Origin: Solicoccozyma terricola
Taxonomy: Eukaryota; Basidiomycota; Tremellomycetes; Filobasidiales; Piskurozymaceae
NCBI GenBank assembly: GCA_001600875.1
Contig: BCLD01000011.1
Coordinates: 1-64,000, forward strand
Length of the DNA stretch: 64,000 nt
Reading direction: 5' to 3'
Below the pieces are notes generated by a model that was not told the origin of the DNA, did not search any database, and saw only the letters and a program-made list of their open reading frames with translations. This document shows, in pieces, positions 23,561-35,262 of the stretch (within the stretch, counting starts at the first letter, position 1; every line of letters begins with the position of its first letter). The translations under genes and the position numbers were made by a program.

Positions 23561-23728
23561 GAGAACGGAAGTCGGGGGCGGATGCAGGCAGCTGTATCCA
23601 CACTTCACATGGCGGCTTTCTAGATGCTCTTTAGGAAAATGTGAGCCTCATCTACCGACCCAGCCACTGATAGGTGCATCGAAGCAAGAGCTGCGCAAGT
23701 CAATTTGTCCACTTTCGGTGTCGTAATC

Positions 23729-25182
23729 ATGGATACCTTGAACATATTGTTGGTCGGAGCTGTCGTCGGCTTAGCACTATTGGTTGGATATTTTGCTTTG
23801 CGTGGGTTGTTTCACCATTTACGCATGACCAAGGCGGATTTTGGCTAATCAATACTCCTACGATTCAAGTTGCTCGTGATAAAACACCCCAAGAAGAAGC
23901 CGCTCAGCTTCGAGCTGAAGTTGCTCGACTGAAAACACCGAAAACGTTTGGTGACGTCCTGGAGCGTCGCCTCCAGCCCTTAATCGAGTGCTGGAACAAA
24001 GTCAGCTGCGATGAGTCTCAAGATGCGGAAGATGATGAGAACACTCCTATGTATATTCTCGGTGAACACAGCACCGGAGATCTTGAAAGAAGATTTCCCA
24101 ACACGACCGTCACCAGAAGTTCTTCCCCCCCACCGCCGATCACCGCACATGCGCTCGGCAACTACGAAGAGACGTTGCGGAACGCTCTGCGGTTTGATGA
24201 GGTTGAATTGTCAAAAACGGATTCTACAGAACCCGATTGGGCTAGTTCCCCGGCGGTTCCGCTCTTCGGCGGCTGGGAAAGGCTCAAATCTTACCCACTC
24301 CGGGAATCGAAGAATTTGATGCAAGACGTTGCAGATAAAACACAAGATCGTTGGAATGCGGCTAATGTCAATGTCGGCGCAGCCGGTGTTTCGGTTGGGG
24401 TGGAAGGATTTTTTGGCATCATCCGATCATGGTTTTCACCGAAAGACTGGCTTAGCCTATATCGGACACAGAGTCGAACACTTCTCGCATGGGATGGACG
24501 GTCGGTGGCCAATGAGAAGGATGTTGATATCCTCGAATCAATCGAGTCTCAGTTGTTCGACATTACCAAGTATCACGGCGTATGCGAGTTGATGACGATC
24601 ATAACCTACGGCGAAGGTTACTACGGATCGATCGCCCTTTTGCGTGTCACGTTGAAGCCACGACCAGCGGTCGCCAACATCGTCGATATTATTGGCATCA
24701 TGCAACGTGTTCCGAAGGCCATTCTCAGGTCTATGCAGATGGAACTTGAAATCCGGTTGTTTTCGAAAGACGGAGGAATCAAATTTGTGAAAGATGGAGG
24801 TCAAGGTCTCCCATACCTAATGAAAATGCAAACCACAACAAGCGGAAAGTTGTGGACCATTGGAAGCGGCTGGAGGGGAGCTCTCGGAATTAGACATGAT
24901 CCTGAAACCGAGAAAGATGGACTCGTTGCGACTATCCCGCAAATGGTTGCGTTGATGCATCTCAAGGGATCAAGTCTGCGTGACTTGCACTCGACGCAGG
25001 CGTTCGATTTTGCGTCCAGCAGCTACAATCTTCCACAATCTCAATCTGACTACAGAGTCTCTCGCACTGTAAAAATCGAATCAGGACCTCAAGGTGAAGG
25101 ACACCCTGGAAAGAAAGTTAGACTGAAGGCTTTCTATCCCAGTGACAGTGAATGGGCAAAGGAAAAGATTCTTTGGGCGTAG
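23729..25182 (+). CDS. Membrane-anchored protein of unknown function (461 aa)
   Basis: I place the start at the ATG at 23729, with one intron at 23802-23869 (GTGGGT...CAAG). The spliced product begins with an anchor helix (ILLVGAVVGLALLVGYFAL) followed at once by a heptad-like helix (EEAAQLRAEVARLK). An unspliced frame from upstream loses this anchor and runs through the intron, so splicing is the better model. The remaining 390 residues form a soluble domain with GVSVGVEGFFGIIRSWFSP, an YGEGYYGSIALLRVTLKP segment and many charged turns. I do not recognise the family and see no catalytic motif. The orientation is probably a single-pass protein with most of the chain on one side of the membrane. 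Neighbouring genes give no hint. Confidence 0.75.
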
Positions 25183-26073
25183 CGTGTTCCAACAAGTCGT
25201 AGTGTGTGACAAACGAATTCATTATCCAACCTATGACAGCACACCCTAGTTCGAGATTCCCTGGACCTTTGTAGTCAAATAGAGTGCGAGGGACAAAGGA
25301 AAACTTGATGAGTGGATTACCAGGTAATGAGTATAGCGAGAGGTATCGAAGATCTTGCCGCAATTCCCTTGCAGCACTCCCCACACTAGCGTTAATATGA
25401 AACGTTGCCCCGACCTGTCCCACCACACTTACCGGCGCTCGGTATTTTGACTGTCGAGGGTTCTAAGAACCATCGTGTTTCCTATGCATCAGCAAATGCT
25501 GCAGTCAAGACCACAGATTGGGGATACGTCAGAACGGCACATCCAAGATCAATCAGCCGAAGGTGACTGTCTGAACCCAGGAGTACTGCCCGAAACAGCA
25601 AACCAATGATCAGAGGAAGAAGTGACACAGTCCTGAGTCTGCCTCACTGTTTGCCGGCCTAATGTCCTGGTGAATGACGGCATATCCACGGTGTTCAACA
25701 CTGTGACAGTAAATCCAAGGAGCGATTGCCAAGGACGAGCTGTCCATATGTGGTGCCGCCTCTAGAAGGTACCTGCAGTTGGGTGTCGGTGTGACCAGGC
25801 AGGAGCTCACGGCGAGGCAAGGTCTGGTCCCATTCCAAAGCGGTCAGCATCTCAAAGAAATCCGTCAGGAACGTCGCAACAGAGCAAGCTATGGACATCA
25901 TGATTTTACAACGCCAAAGCAGTGGATCCCATCGGGTGCCTATCACAGGAACACCTGATTGGTCCTCCCCCATCTGACACTCGTAGAGACAGACACAGCC
26001 ACGCACGGCCACGCACCGTCACACACCGCCTCCCTGTCCATTGCCACCGAACGAAACCTTCTTGTCTCCCTGC
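25183..26073. other. Intergenic, nothing recognised
   Basis: Short open frames only, none with a motif. It separates convergent 3' ends of the 461-residue protein and the ABM-like protein. Confidence 0.5.
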
Positions 26074-26779
26074 TCACTCATCCTGCATCTTCCAGTGAGC
26101 CATGTATTTCTTCTCCATCGGGCCCGAGGTCTTCTTCCTCGCCTCCTGCATCCAATCCGTTCCCACAGCGTCCAAGTGCTGTTGCACCGTATCCCACCCG
26201 CCGGCTGCGATTATCTCCCGGTCGTTGTCCTTGCTCGCATTCCACACGAACCGCTCCGTCAACTTTTCACGGAACATACAACAGAACTCGTCGACGTCTT
26301 TGCGGGCGGTTTCGAGTGACAAGGAGGCGGGGATGGTGAACGTGTAAGTGTGGATCACCGGGCATGCGAATATCTTGGACACGACAGAGGAGGGTGCGTC
26401 GATGTGACGGATCTGAAGAGGTGGCACCGTTGGGTCATACGAAGGAGGCCCCACTTTGTCCAGGGTGGTCTGTTTCATCGCTTGGTATTCCGGCGTCCTT
26501 TGCCACGCATGGTACGAGTCGAGGCTGTCCCACTCTACGAGCGACGCCCCAAGTCAGCCAACGGTAGAACAAGGAAGAAGGATGGGATGGGGAGGGTGAG
26601 AGCGCACCAGCGAACATGACGGCGACGTTCGGATCCTCAGATTGGATGCCCCATCGGACCTTCTTCACCCCGGGGACCTCCCTTACCTTCCTGATGGCGT
26701 CGACCATCTCGCCGCGGTGGGCTTCAAAGTCGATAGTGTTTTTCCAATGGAAGAGGACAACTTCGAGGTTGGACGTCAT
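26074..26779 (-). CDS. ABM/Dabb-like alpha-beta barrel protein (210 aa)
   Basis: Two exons (26779-26608 and 26534-26074) join at VMFA/EWDSLDSYHAWQ to 210 residues. The N-terminal half has the pattern of a dimeric alpha+beta barrel domain: LEVVLFHWK strand, IRKVREVPGVKKVRWG helix and strand, VAVMFAEWDSLDSYHAW, then EYQAMK. The second half repeats a similar layout less clearly (FACPVIHTYTFTIPA and a long helix ending HWKMQDE). Such barrels occur in antibiotic-biosynthesis monooxygenases, EthD-like and stress-responsive A/B-barrel proteins; no catalytic residues can be assigned here. The start is the first ATG, with TATATAT 95 bp upstream. Cytosolic, function unproven. Confidence 0.75.
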
Positions 26780-27703
26780 GGTGGGACTAGTTGGAATGAG
26801 TGACGAAACGGCTTGTTGTGGTTCTTCAGACGGCGGCACCATGGACGTGAGTGGGGATCCATCCCAAGGGGTATATATGGCACGTCGGAGACAAAAGAGT
26901 GTTCGTTCAAGCGACGTCATCGCAATGCCGGCGTTCATTACAGCCGCTACCTGATGACATGCAGGGGCTGCCCCGAAAGTATATCCTTGCCTCCGACATC
27001 GTCAAATTCGGATGCAGCAGAACCGCACCCACTCTAAAAAATAGTGCGCGCCGCCCGATCAATTGGACTTGAATGCTCGACACATGCCGACACATGCCGA
27101 CATGTGACGGTCCCGGATAATTATTACAAGGGCTGATCGTTTCTCGGTACCGAAGGTTGAGATAACGTCATTCCCTGACGACCGGGTCCTTGAAACCCAT
27201 CAACTCTCTTTCCAAGATTGCAGGTGCGGAAGCGGGTCGTTGAATCCTCGTTTGCGATAAGAGCGTCAAATCGGTGGTAGCTCCAGACTGCAAGGTTCCT
27301 TCCCGCTTGTGTGCCATGACCCTTTTGACGAATCAAATGGTACAACAGTGTGCAGGGATTGTTCTGGAGCCCAAAGATTTCGACTCTCTCATATACCACA
27401 TTTCGAAGACCACCCCAGAGCTCACCAAGCATGGATGAGGTGGGTATAATAGGTGACATCCGAACATGATGGATCCAGCCGACATTGTAGCGTAGTGACT
27501 ACACGAGTGCCGTCCATAACATCCGGAACCGAAGTGTAAAGGTGTCTCCTGTATTCAAAGGGATATCGCCTTTTTGACAAAACTCAAATAAAACTCGCCT
27601 TGCCGTATTGTTCTGTCATACACATGTGGGGAATGAACTTTCACTTTTAGGCCGCACGACTCATGACACGTTTTTTCCACCAGTACACCGCCCGTCATGG
27701 CGA
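26780..27703. other. Intergenic, nothing recognised
   Basis: Contains the ABM-gene promoter and a short tandem phrase, ACACATGCCG ACACATGCCG, at about 27080. No coding motif was found. Confidence 0.5.
26872..26878 (-). promoter_or_regulatory. TATA box of the ABM-like gene
   Basis: TATATAT about 95 bp upstream of the ATG at 26779. Confidence 0.4.
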
Positions 27704-29254
27704 TCAACTGTGGGCCCACTGAGGATCGTACCGAGGCGGCACCCTCTCGGCTGCGGCCAGTCGTCCGTGATTGCCGCCCTGCGGCTGCACCGAAGCAGGG
27801 CCACGCCGTAATTTCATGTTATTCAGCAAGGTCGGTCGGGCGGCACCGACTCCTGCATCATCACGAATGCGGTGGACATCGGAGGAGGTTTGAGGCTGAG
27901 AAGCCAAAATGGATGATGGCCCAGTAATATTGTAATCCGGACTTGAAAGCATCATGCTGTTCTCGCCCTCGGGGAGGGTCGCCACAGTGTTGACTCACAG
28001 AACAACCGCAAACACACCGCAGGCTCAGCATGTGAGAAGCTGGAAAGCCAGGCAGAAAACTCACGGCCAGGAAATGATGCTGCTGGCAACTGGCTGTACT
28101 GTCCCAAAGTCGTGCTGCTCTGCAACATGTCCGGCTGGTACGTTGTTGGTTGTGGGTCCATGTCCTCATTACCACCAAGGTCTGCAACACCAATAATCTT
28201 GCGGCTGCCAGCGAATAGGGCGGAGTGAGACACCACAACGACTGATGATCCAGGGAGGGAGGCACCTGGTCTCACCTTTTCTTCCTACGGTAGAGCAGGA
28301 ATGCAAGGAGGCTGACAGCAATGATGCCACCAACTGCTCCAATCTGTGACAAATGAACTTGCAGGTGTCAGATGCTGGTTTGCTTTGGTATACCCGGTGG
28401 TAAACTTACGACAATGCCAGCAATCGATCCGCCGGAAAGGGTGGAAGGGCTAGCCGTGGCGATCGCGCGTCAGCGGTCATTGCACTTGGATCATCCACAG
28501 TAATCACGAGAAAGGAGACTTACAAACAAGCGCTGGATGTGCAATTCATAGTGCTCGTGAACGCCGGAGGAATGGCGCCCCTGTTTTCAGGTTTTTCAGG
28601 CTTGTGCGTCAGCATACATCACCACATCAGGAAAGAAAACCATACAACAGGACAACATACACCACTCACACAGAACTGAGAGTCGTGAATGCCGGAGGAA
28701 TGGCCCCCCTGTTTTCATGTTTGTCATGGGTTTGTCCATCAGCATAAACCACATCAGGGAAGAACCCATACTGTAGGACAACATGCACCACTCACGGAGG
28801 GGTAACCGAGGTAGCCAAAGGGATGGCAGAGCTGTCGCGTTTCGCCTGGGATCCTTTCCCAGCATATGTAGCCATAGAGGTCAAGCAAGCTGAGGAGGAA
28901 GAACCGGGCTTGATGTCGATGGCGGGGTTAGTGGATGAATGGTTACCTGTTGGGAGACATGACAGGGAGTGCGACATAGTTGGCAGCCTGCACAGCATGC
29001 CTTACCGCTCGCATCAAAGACTATCAGAACCAACGAAGGAACGTAATGTCAGCGTGAGTGGCATGGGCAATTCCGGCATGAGAGAGGTCCGTCTGACAAG
29101 GAAAGGAAGCCGGCGGACGGAGGTAGACGTTGAGCTGGTTGCGCGTAGCTCAGTCGACCCGTCTCACATGCTATCCTCCGCCCACTGTCGGCTCGTATTA
29201 CCCACCCGACGAGGTGCCGCCCAGAGCGAGAGCGACGAGGTACTCTGCAAACAT
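27704..29254 (-). CDS. Single-pass membrane protein with CxP-type ectodomain, paralogue A
   Basis: The likely start (29254) gives a leader MFAEYLVALALG closely matching that of the neighbouring paralogue. The ectodomain is poorly preserved: DIKPGSSSSACLTS marks the end of a CxP module, but its N-terminal CxP and GG-PY parts are not readable with confidence. Two short, duplicated exons follow (RGAIPPAFT in each). The anchor is clear: SGGSIAGIV/IGAVGGIIAVSLLAFLLYRRKKR, a transmembrane helix with a basic stop-transfer. The cytoplasmic tail contains YQPDMLQSSTTLGQYSQLP and ends with DPQWAHS; both motifs recur in paralogue B. The protein should sit in the plasma membrane as a sensor-like or wall-associated protein. 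The decayed module makes it uncertain whether the gene is functional. Confidence 0.6.
28550..28797. repeat. About 120-bp tandem duplication containing an exon
   Basis: The segment from about 28550 to 28672 is repeated at 28680-28797 with some 80% identity. Shared are GCCGGAGGAATGGC, CCCCTGTTTTCA, CACATCAGG and CACCACTCAC. Each copy holds one short minus-strand exon (RGAIPPAFT...) with its splice borders. Confidence 0.8.
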
Positions 29255-29754
29255 TAATGACTCGGAGGTGAATAAAGCACAGGAACTCAACCCGGGGATT
29301 CCTTTGCGGGGTCACCAAGTCGATGGAGACGAATTCGTTGATCGCCGTTGCTTGCTGGTGCTCACCCTATCGCATCGTCCTGACCCTGATTGCCCATGTC
29401 ATGTCTCACATCGGATGCGAGTTGTCGAGGTCGATCCACGTGACGGACACAGCGATGCATTACCCAAAGTTACATCAACATCAACTGAGAAATGTCCTGC
29501 GCTAGGATAATAGCTCGTGACTTGGATTGTGGCCGGCTTGTCCACCGGAAGGCATAGCTGACATCCCGCCACCACAATCAATCAACAGTCGATATTCCTC
29601 CAAGACCGCTCAAGTTCCTGTGTCCGCATTCATTTCAAGTATGAACGCCGCCTTCGGGAGTATGCAACTATCTCAAATGTTCTCTACCGTACAAATCTTT
29701 GACCTATCACGATTGCCCACATGGCCCTGCAAGGTAACGGGGTCGGCATTGGCA

Positions 29755-31871
29755 TCAGCTATCGGCCCACTGCGGGGTGTACCCCGGCGGTACCCTCTCG
29801 GCAACCGCAATTCGACCGGCGTCGTCTTCCTGCACTACACTGGGGATCTGAACCGGAATCCGTGGAAGACCACGTAACGCTTGCGATGACTTGTTTCCCG
29901 GTAGAGATGGTCCAGCGTCAGGCGCTTCTACTACTGCATTATTGAGCATATTGCCGCTGTGCCCAGAGGAGGTTTGATCTTGAGATGGCAAGATAGATGA
30001 TGGCCCATGGACATCCAAGGCAACGTGCGAAGGCGAAGCCGAAGGCGACTGGCCCGAGGTCGATGACATGGCGGACTTGATAGAAAAGGGGTTCCTCGTA
30101 GTCCTGCCGTGCTGGTCACTCGAAGGTGTTACAGTGTTGACTTCAAAGGCAGACACAGCTTCAGAATGTGGCAGGACAGAATGCCTGGTTGTCAACTCAC
30201 GACCAGGAGACAATGTCCCCAACTGGCTATAATGCCCCAAAGTTGGGCTGCTCTGCGACATGTCCGGCTGGAACGGTGTTGGATGCTGGTCCTGATATTC
30301 TTCCCAAGGGTCCATGGTGAGGCGAACAACTTTGTGGCTGCCAGGGGATAGGAGGAGTGAGTGGCTGCAGATGAACCAAAAAGGCCCCCGTTTTTACCTC
30401 TTCTTCCTACGATAGAACAGGAATGCAAGGAGGCTGACAAGAGCAATGCCACCAACTGTTCCAATCTGTCATAGCAAACTTTGCATTTTCAGATGTACGT
30501 TCGCTCTGGGATGCTTCCCTGCAGTCAACCTACAACAATCCCGATGATCGATCCGACGCCAAGGCCGGAGGTGCTGGAATTCAAGCAAGACGACGAGGAT
30601 CCACGCTGGACGGTGTAGAAGGATTTTGCATACGAGTTGCTGCCTGGCGGTGAAGACAGGAATCGCATGAGCACCACGTCTTTGACGCATAAGAACAGAA
30701 GCCACATCACCGCCTACCGGTCTGGTCATTGACCTGAATAAGGACCGAGGAGCCAGCAGTAAGGTTGACCATCCATGTATAGGCATTGACGGTTAGGTCT
30801 GAGAAGGAGAGCCTGCAACGAAGGGTCAATCGAGCCCTCAATGCTGGCGGTCCTGAAGCTCGCCAGGAAGGTCAGGGACATACAGTGGGGCGCCGACATC
30901 GACTCCGCCGTTAGAAGTGGGGCCACGGTAAACACGAAGCTGGTAAGGGGGAACTCCACCAGTCCAGCTACGGGCCACGTAAAAGGAACATGAGAAGCAG
31001 AGGATACAATCCAGGGGTAGCAAGATCGAAATTGGGAAAGTGGGTAGGGAGGATAGTCAACAATTCTGGTGCGCAAGCTTGAACGCTTGAACGATGTCAA
31101 ACAACCCACTTGAACTGCGCTGGCTCGCACTGAACTAGCGTGGACGGGTAGAAGAGGGTCAGGTTCGCCGAGGAGGTCAAGCAACCTGAGGGACCTGGCT
31201 GGATGGTGACCTCGGGGTTGGTGTACGACTGACTATCTGGCGGGACGAGTAGAAGAATCGCGTGAGCACGTCACTGTGGGCGCAAGATAGGCAAGCACAA
31301 GGAATCCCACTGGTCGAGTCACCAACTTGAATGATGACTGAGGTTCCAGCAGGAAAGTTGACATCCCAAGTGTAGTTGGTCTCCTGCAATTCATCAATGC
31401 TGCAATACATGATCAATTGAGTCCTCCATGAGGAGACTCGCAAGGGTAGTAGGGACTCACAGCTCACGGCCATTCATCAGGCCATTGTAGAATACATCGA
31501 GCTCGTAAGGCGGAACACCACCTGTCCAGCTATGGATGAGCGTACCATTGAGGGGTTGGAAGGTTGAGATCGGGAAGGTGGGAAAAGGCCTCGTTATTCA
31601 ACTGGGCCATAAACATACATGTCACACACCCACTTGAGCTGGGCCGGCTCGCATTGAACGAGATCGGTCGGGTAATACAAAGTCAGAGCCTGGACTGGGG
31701 TGCGAGGGGTGCGAATAAAATCAGACAGAAAGAGCAAGTCAAGGGATCTCAGCGGCGAGCAGCCTAGACAATCGGGCGTGTCTCGGGGTCGGAGAAGCAC
31801 CGCGCACAGTCACTGCATCACTCACCCAACAAAGTGCCCAAGGTCAGAGCGACAAGGTTTTTGGCGAACAT
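29755..31871 (-). CDS. Single-pass membrane protein with two CxP modules, paralogue B
   Basis: The leader MFAKNLVALTLGTLL precedes VQALTLYYPTDLVQCEPAQLKW, then TGGVPPYELDVFYNG and NYTWDVNFPAGTSVIIQV. The whole motif set then returns: LTLFYPSTLVQCEPAQFKW, SWTGGVPPYQLRVY, NAYTWMVNLTAGSSVLIQV and SSSSCLNSS, so the ectodomain is two tandem beta-rich modules with paired Cys. A transmembrane helix (GSIIGIVVG joined to a second exon ending in RRKKR) and a tail of about 190 residues follow, with PDMSQSSPTLGHYSQL and the end VPPGYTPQWADS. About ten introns are used. I infer a plasma-membrane protein of the wall-sensor or adhesion type with unknown ligand; the tail is rich in Ser/Thr and may be phosphorylated. 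It is head-to-tail with paralogue A. Confidence 0.75.
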
Positions 31872-32409
31872 TTGTGTCAGGTGAAAAGTGCTTTATTGAC
31901 TGGGTATCGAGTGTACGGCAATGTGGGCAGTTCTGTTGATGATGATAATGATGATGATGATGATGATGATGAGATGTTGAGATAGAGTGCTGACGCTGAG
32001 AAGCACCGCAATCCGAGGAAATGCCACATTTCGCTACAGCACACCTGTCAGCTTCAAAGCATAGGCAACAAGATCGAACGAATTCGAGATCGACGTCGGA
32101 TACAAGGAACACCGGATTAACGGAAACGAACATGTGAACATGTGATCATCCTTTTGCCCGCATCAAATTGACACTGAAAAACGAGGTCAAGTAGATCTGA
32201 TAGACCCATAAGAATAGCGAAAGCGCGGCGATGCGATAAGACGTTCTGCGGCCGCCATCCGCGGGCACACAGCCTGCAAGCTATTTGCGGACGGGCATAG
32301 TCAACTGTCCGCTGTAGTTAGGAGGAATGGACTGGGAATCCATTCCCATGGAACGAGATAGGGAGCGGAACGGAATCCTGGCTCTATTCACCAAGACCCG
32401 TAGGACTCC
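31872..32409. other. Intergenic with ATG/CAT microsatellite
   Basis: A trinucleotide run, (GATGAT)n with one interruption, occupies 31937-31971 in the promoter of paralogue B. No gene was recognised. Confidence 0.7.
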
Positions 32410-32980
32410 TGGCCATGTCATGAGGACCTACCTACACAACCCCTAAAAGTGCAAATGCACCTCAGAAGAAGACTAGCAAATGATGGAACTGCAGGAAGGG
32501 AGGTCAGTATATGGGCGACTGTAGATCTTCAAAGATTGGCAACAGCGACACCCAGAAGAGGCTGGCCGCCGCAAATTTCAGTGGGAAGGTTAAGCGAAGC
32601 TACCCCAACAGGGATTCAGGTCAATGCAAACTCAGAACGACTTGGCAGCCTTCCTGGGCAATTCTACTTCCCACACCTTGGCCTACATGACTTGATCGGT
32701 GGCAATGCCTTGTGGGAAATTTTCTCCTACGAGAATTAGCTCGAACCGCATTTCGGCCCTATCTCAAGCAGCCATGAGCCCACCTACAAAAGTCAGCTGT
32801 TGCACAATACACCTTACAGACATGAGCGTCATACAGGTACCATCAAGTGGATTTTGGACTTTGGGGCCACCGAATGCATAGTGAATGACAGCAGCTACCT
32901 ATCGGTGCTTGACTCCTCATATGTTACGTCCGGCCTTGACGGGAGAAGTGTCAAAGTATGGATGTGCAAGTACACATGAA
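32410..32980 (+). mobile_element. Ty1/copia gag-protease relic
   Basis: A plus-strand frame at 32840-32960 reads WILDFGATECIVNDSSYL followed by DSSYVTSGLDG. This matches the aspartic protease of copia elements (D-[SF]-G-A-T-x-x-[IM]), with the usual His position changed to Cys. Upstream, in shifting frames with stops, are gag-like pieces (MELQEGRSVYGRL, LGNSTSHTLAYM). No complete frame remains. Confidence 0.7.
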
Positions 32981-33195
32981 GTGGTCGAAAGGAATTGCGG
33001 AACAGATGGTGATGGGGCCTAGTCCAGTTGCCAACTCACTGAGTTGCTGCAAGGAATCAGTTGACCAAGGTAAAGGACTAGGTTGGAAGAGAGCTGAGTG
33101 GAAGCTGAGCTTGATTAGTAACGTATGGTATCTGTTGGTGAAGAGCGAGGGAAAAGTACAAGGGGTCAAGATAGTTCCTTCTGCTTTATATTTGT
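32960..33195 (-). repeat. LTR-like sequence, inverted copy 1
   Basis: Read on the minus strand, it shares with 36200-36356 the phrases TATAAAGCAGAAG, ACCTTGGTCAA, TGATTCCTTGC, GCAACTCAGTGAGTTGGCAAC, TTCCGCA and AATTCCT in the same order. It looks like a retroelement LTR with its own TATA box. Confidence 0.75.
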
Positions 33196-34161
33196 GTTCT
33201 GGGAGAGGTGTTGAGTCATCCAAGTCGTCTGAGTTGTGCGAGTTGTGGCTGGTGTACCTGGTGGATATTGTGCGTTACTGCATTGGCAGGATCGTAACAG
33301 GCATGGCGTATGAACGACTTCCCTGGGCATCGCTGTAGTTCCCCTGATCCTCATGGTAAATGATGTCGTTAAACAATTTAATTGGCTGCACGCTGGCTGC
33401 ACGGGAAGCGACCCGCAGTCGAGTTCATCTTGCAAGCCTCTTACTCTTGCGAATGAAGCTCCACTACCAAGCTCGGGGCCCAGGCCACTGAATAGCTTTT
33501 TCCTGAATCGTATTCATTGAGGCTGCATCGGCGTCGGAGGCACTGATTATGCTCCGGATGTGCGATGTCTTTTGGAGGACGTACCTGATATCCCTGCTCC
33601 TGCCCCTCCCTCCGCTCCAAATCACCGCAGGAAGCCATTGCCAGATACTGCGTAAGCACGGTATTCCGTCATATGATACTGACTTCGGATTATTCTCACT
33701 GTGCTGAAAATCGCAGATATGTCATCCATCGAGACCTTAGGCCGTTGTAGATCTACGTGATCATTGTTGTTCGGTAAGGGTTGTAGGCAGGTGAAAGTAT
33801 TGGTATGGGTGTCTCTGCAATACAACGATTCTCTAGCTCACTTGCCCTGACTATATAGATGCAAGGGCCAGCTCCATAACAATATAGAAGTCGGTTACCC
33901 TTCTGCCCTGTTTCACATCCTTGAGTGTCACACTAGCCCTTGAGATATTCATGAGTCCAGCCGTGATTCCATCCTGAGGCATATTGCCTATTGTGCTATG
34001 ACCGGAAGCGTCTATATTCAACAATCACCATGTCTGTCAATCCACGAAACGCCATGTGGAGAAGATGCTCCCTGACTGAATATCATCGAGATGTTGACAG
34101 CTGATGAGCCGGTTGCTTGGCCATCGCTAGGAAGTGCCGAGATGGGAAGTTACAAGGACAT
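33196..34161. other. Intergenic, nothing recognised
   Basis: Open frames are short and lack motifs. An occasional transposon-derived phrase is possible given the flanking LTR-like copy. Confidence 0.4.
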
Positions 34162-34569
34162 TCATGTCAGACTGATTCGTCCATCTGACATATGCCGTGC
34201 ACAATTCCCTATGTATTGAGTTTCGTATGACGGTGGCCGCTCTTGCGACGGTTCCAATTCGGCTGGCAAGGTATTGATGTTCGGTGAGTCACTGGGACTC
34301 GGAGCGTAAGAGTAATCCAAGCATGGCAGGACCGAGAACTGGGGTGGATTCCTCGTTCTGTTGCCACCCCATGGCAGCTGCGATGTCTTAGGAGACGTGG
34401 GTCTTTGAATTCCTCCGGGGGCACGAGCTACAGCTCGTGTCGGGGAAGGGCTTTGGAGGGAGGAGGAGGGCTTGGGACTATCCTCGGTTCGTGACCGAAA
34501 CTTGAAGCTAGTCACGAATGTCAACCAGGACGTGTTGGCCGAGCCGTACGAGTGAGTTGTCGTGGTCAT
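34162..34569 (-). CDS. Hypothetical Ser/Pro-rich protein (135 aa)
   Basis: A single open frame from an ATG at 34569. It is rich in Ser, Pro and Thr (SSSLQSPSPTRAVARAP), contains a PPxY-type motif near the end (ERPPSYETQYIG) and has no hydrophobic segment. The composition resembles the cytoplasmic tails of the CxP membrane proteins, so it could be the last exon of a longer gene. No homologue recognised; it may be a chance frame. Confidence 0.3.
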   Translation of the reverse strand: MTTTTHSYGSANTSWLTFVTSFKFRSRTEDSPKPSSSLQSPSPTRAVARAPGGIQRPTSPKTSQLPWGGNRTRNPPQFSVLPCLDYSYAPSPSDSPNINTLPAELEPSQERPPSYETQYIGNCARHMSDGRISLT

Positions 34570-35262
34570 CTTACAGGTGCTGAAGTGCGAGCTGGATGGA
34601 GTAACCCAACATGTTTCTGCTTCGCTCGGCCCGATCCTATAAGACCGAAATAGTGGGAGCGACGCTGCCGTCCTATCCGCGACAGGTTCGTATCTTTTGT
34701 GTTGGTCGGGGAGATCGGAGGACTAGTAATTCGTTTCGGAAGCAAAGCTCCGAGTTTGAAAGAAAGAAAATGAAAAAAAAGTTGAAGCCGCCGTCTCCGG
34801 CGACAAAATTCGCTTCCATGAGTCCCGCAATCTCCCCTTCCACCTGTACGCCGGTGCACACCGTCGGCCGACGGAGGATGACAGACCGCTCGACCACCTT
34901 TCGCACCCATCAGCGCACCAGATATATCGATGCCCATCCCGGACCTTGTTGGGTCGTTTTGACACTGCGTGGGCCTCAGACGGATCCTATTGACACTGCG
35001 TCTAGTCGAAGGTCAATTGCTGCATGGGACTATGCAAATACCGCGAACCAAGAGGCTGACCATATCGACAAAGTGAAACCTCAGTACTTTGGTGTGAACG
35101 TGGAAAACTTGGCTGCTATGTTGTATATAAACGCATCCACTTATAAAACTATAGGCAACAGGACTCGAGATGGAAAAAAAGGTTGGAAACATGAATTTCT
35201 CCAGGACTTGGTCTGAGACATAAAGTGAGATGAGGAAACAATGCATCTCATCCAAAAACCCA
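34570..35262. other. Intergenic; uncertain plus-strand frame
   Basis: A 201-codon plus-strand frame (34611-35216) is open but looks non-protein-like (KKMKKKLKPP stretch, no motifs). I do not call it a gene. Confidence 0.4.

Larger units (their letters stand above)
22022..23728. other. Intergenic; one coding-looking fragment
   Basis: Apart from a short plus-strand stretch at about 22590-22765 reading protein-like but unrecognised sequence (RVPLANGEGKITLDVQSHLA), no gene is seen. Two inverted repeats lie at 23341-23357 and 23364-23390, and a TGACGTCA palindrome at 23553-23560. Confidence 0.4.

Noticed and set aside
26616..26954. Plus-strand frame over the ABM-like gene
   Set aside because: Antisense to a well-supported two-exon gene.
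34611..35216. 201-codon plus-strand frame
   Set aside because: No motif, odd composition and no supporting splice structure; regarded as a chance frame.
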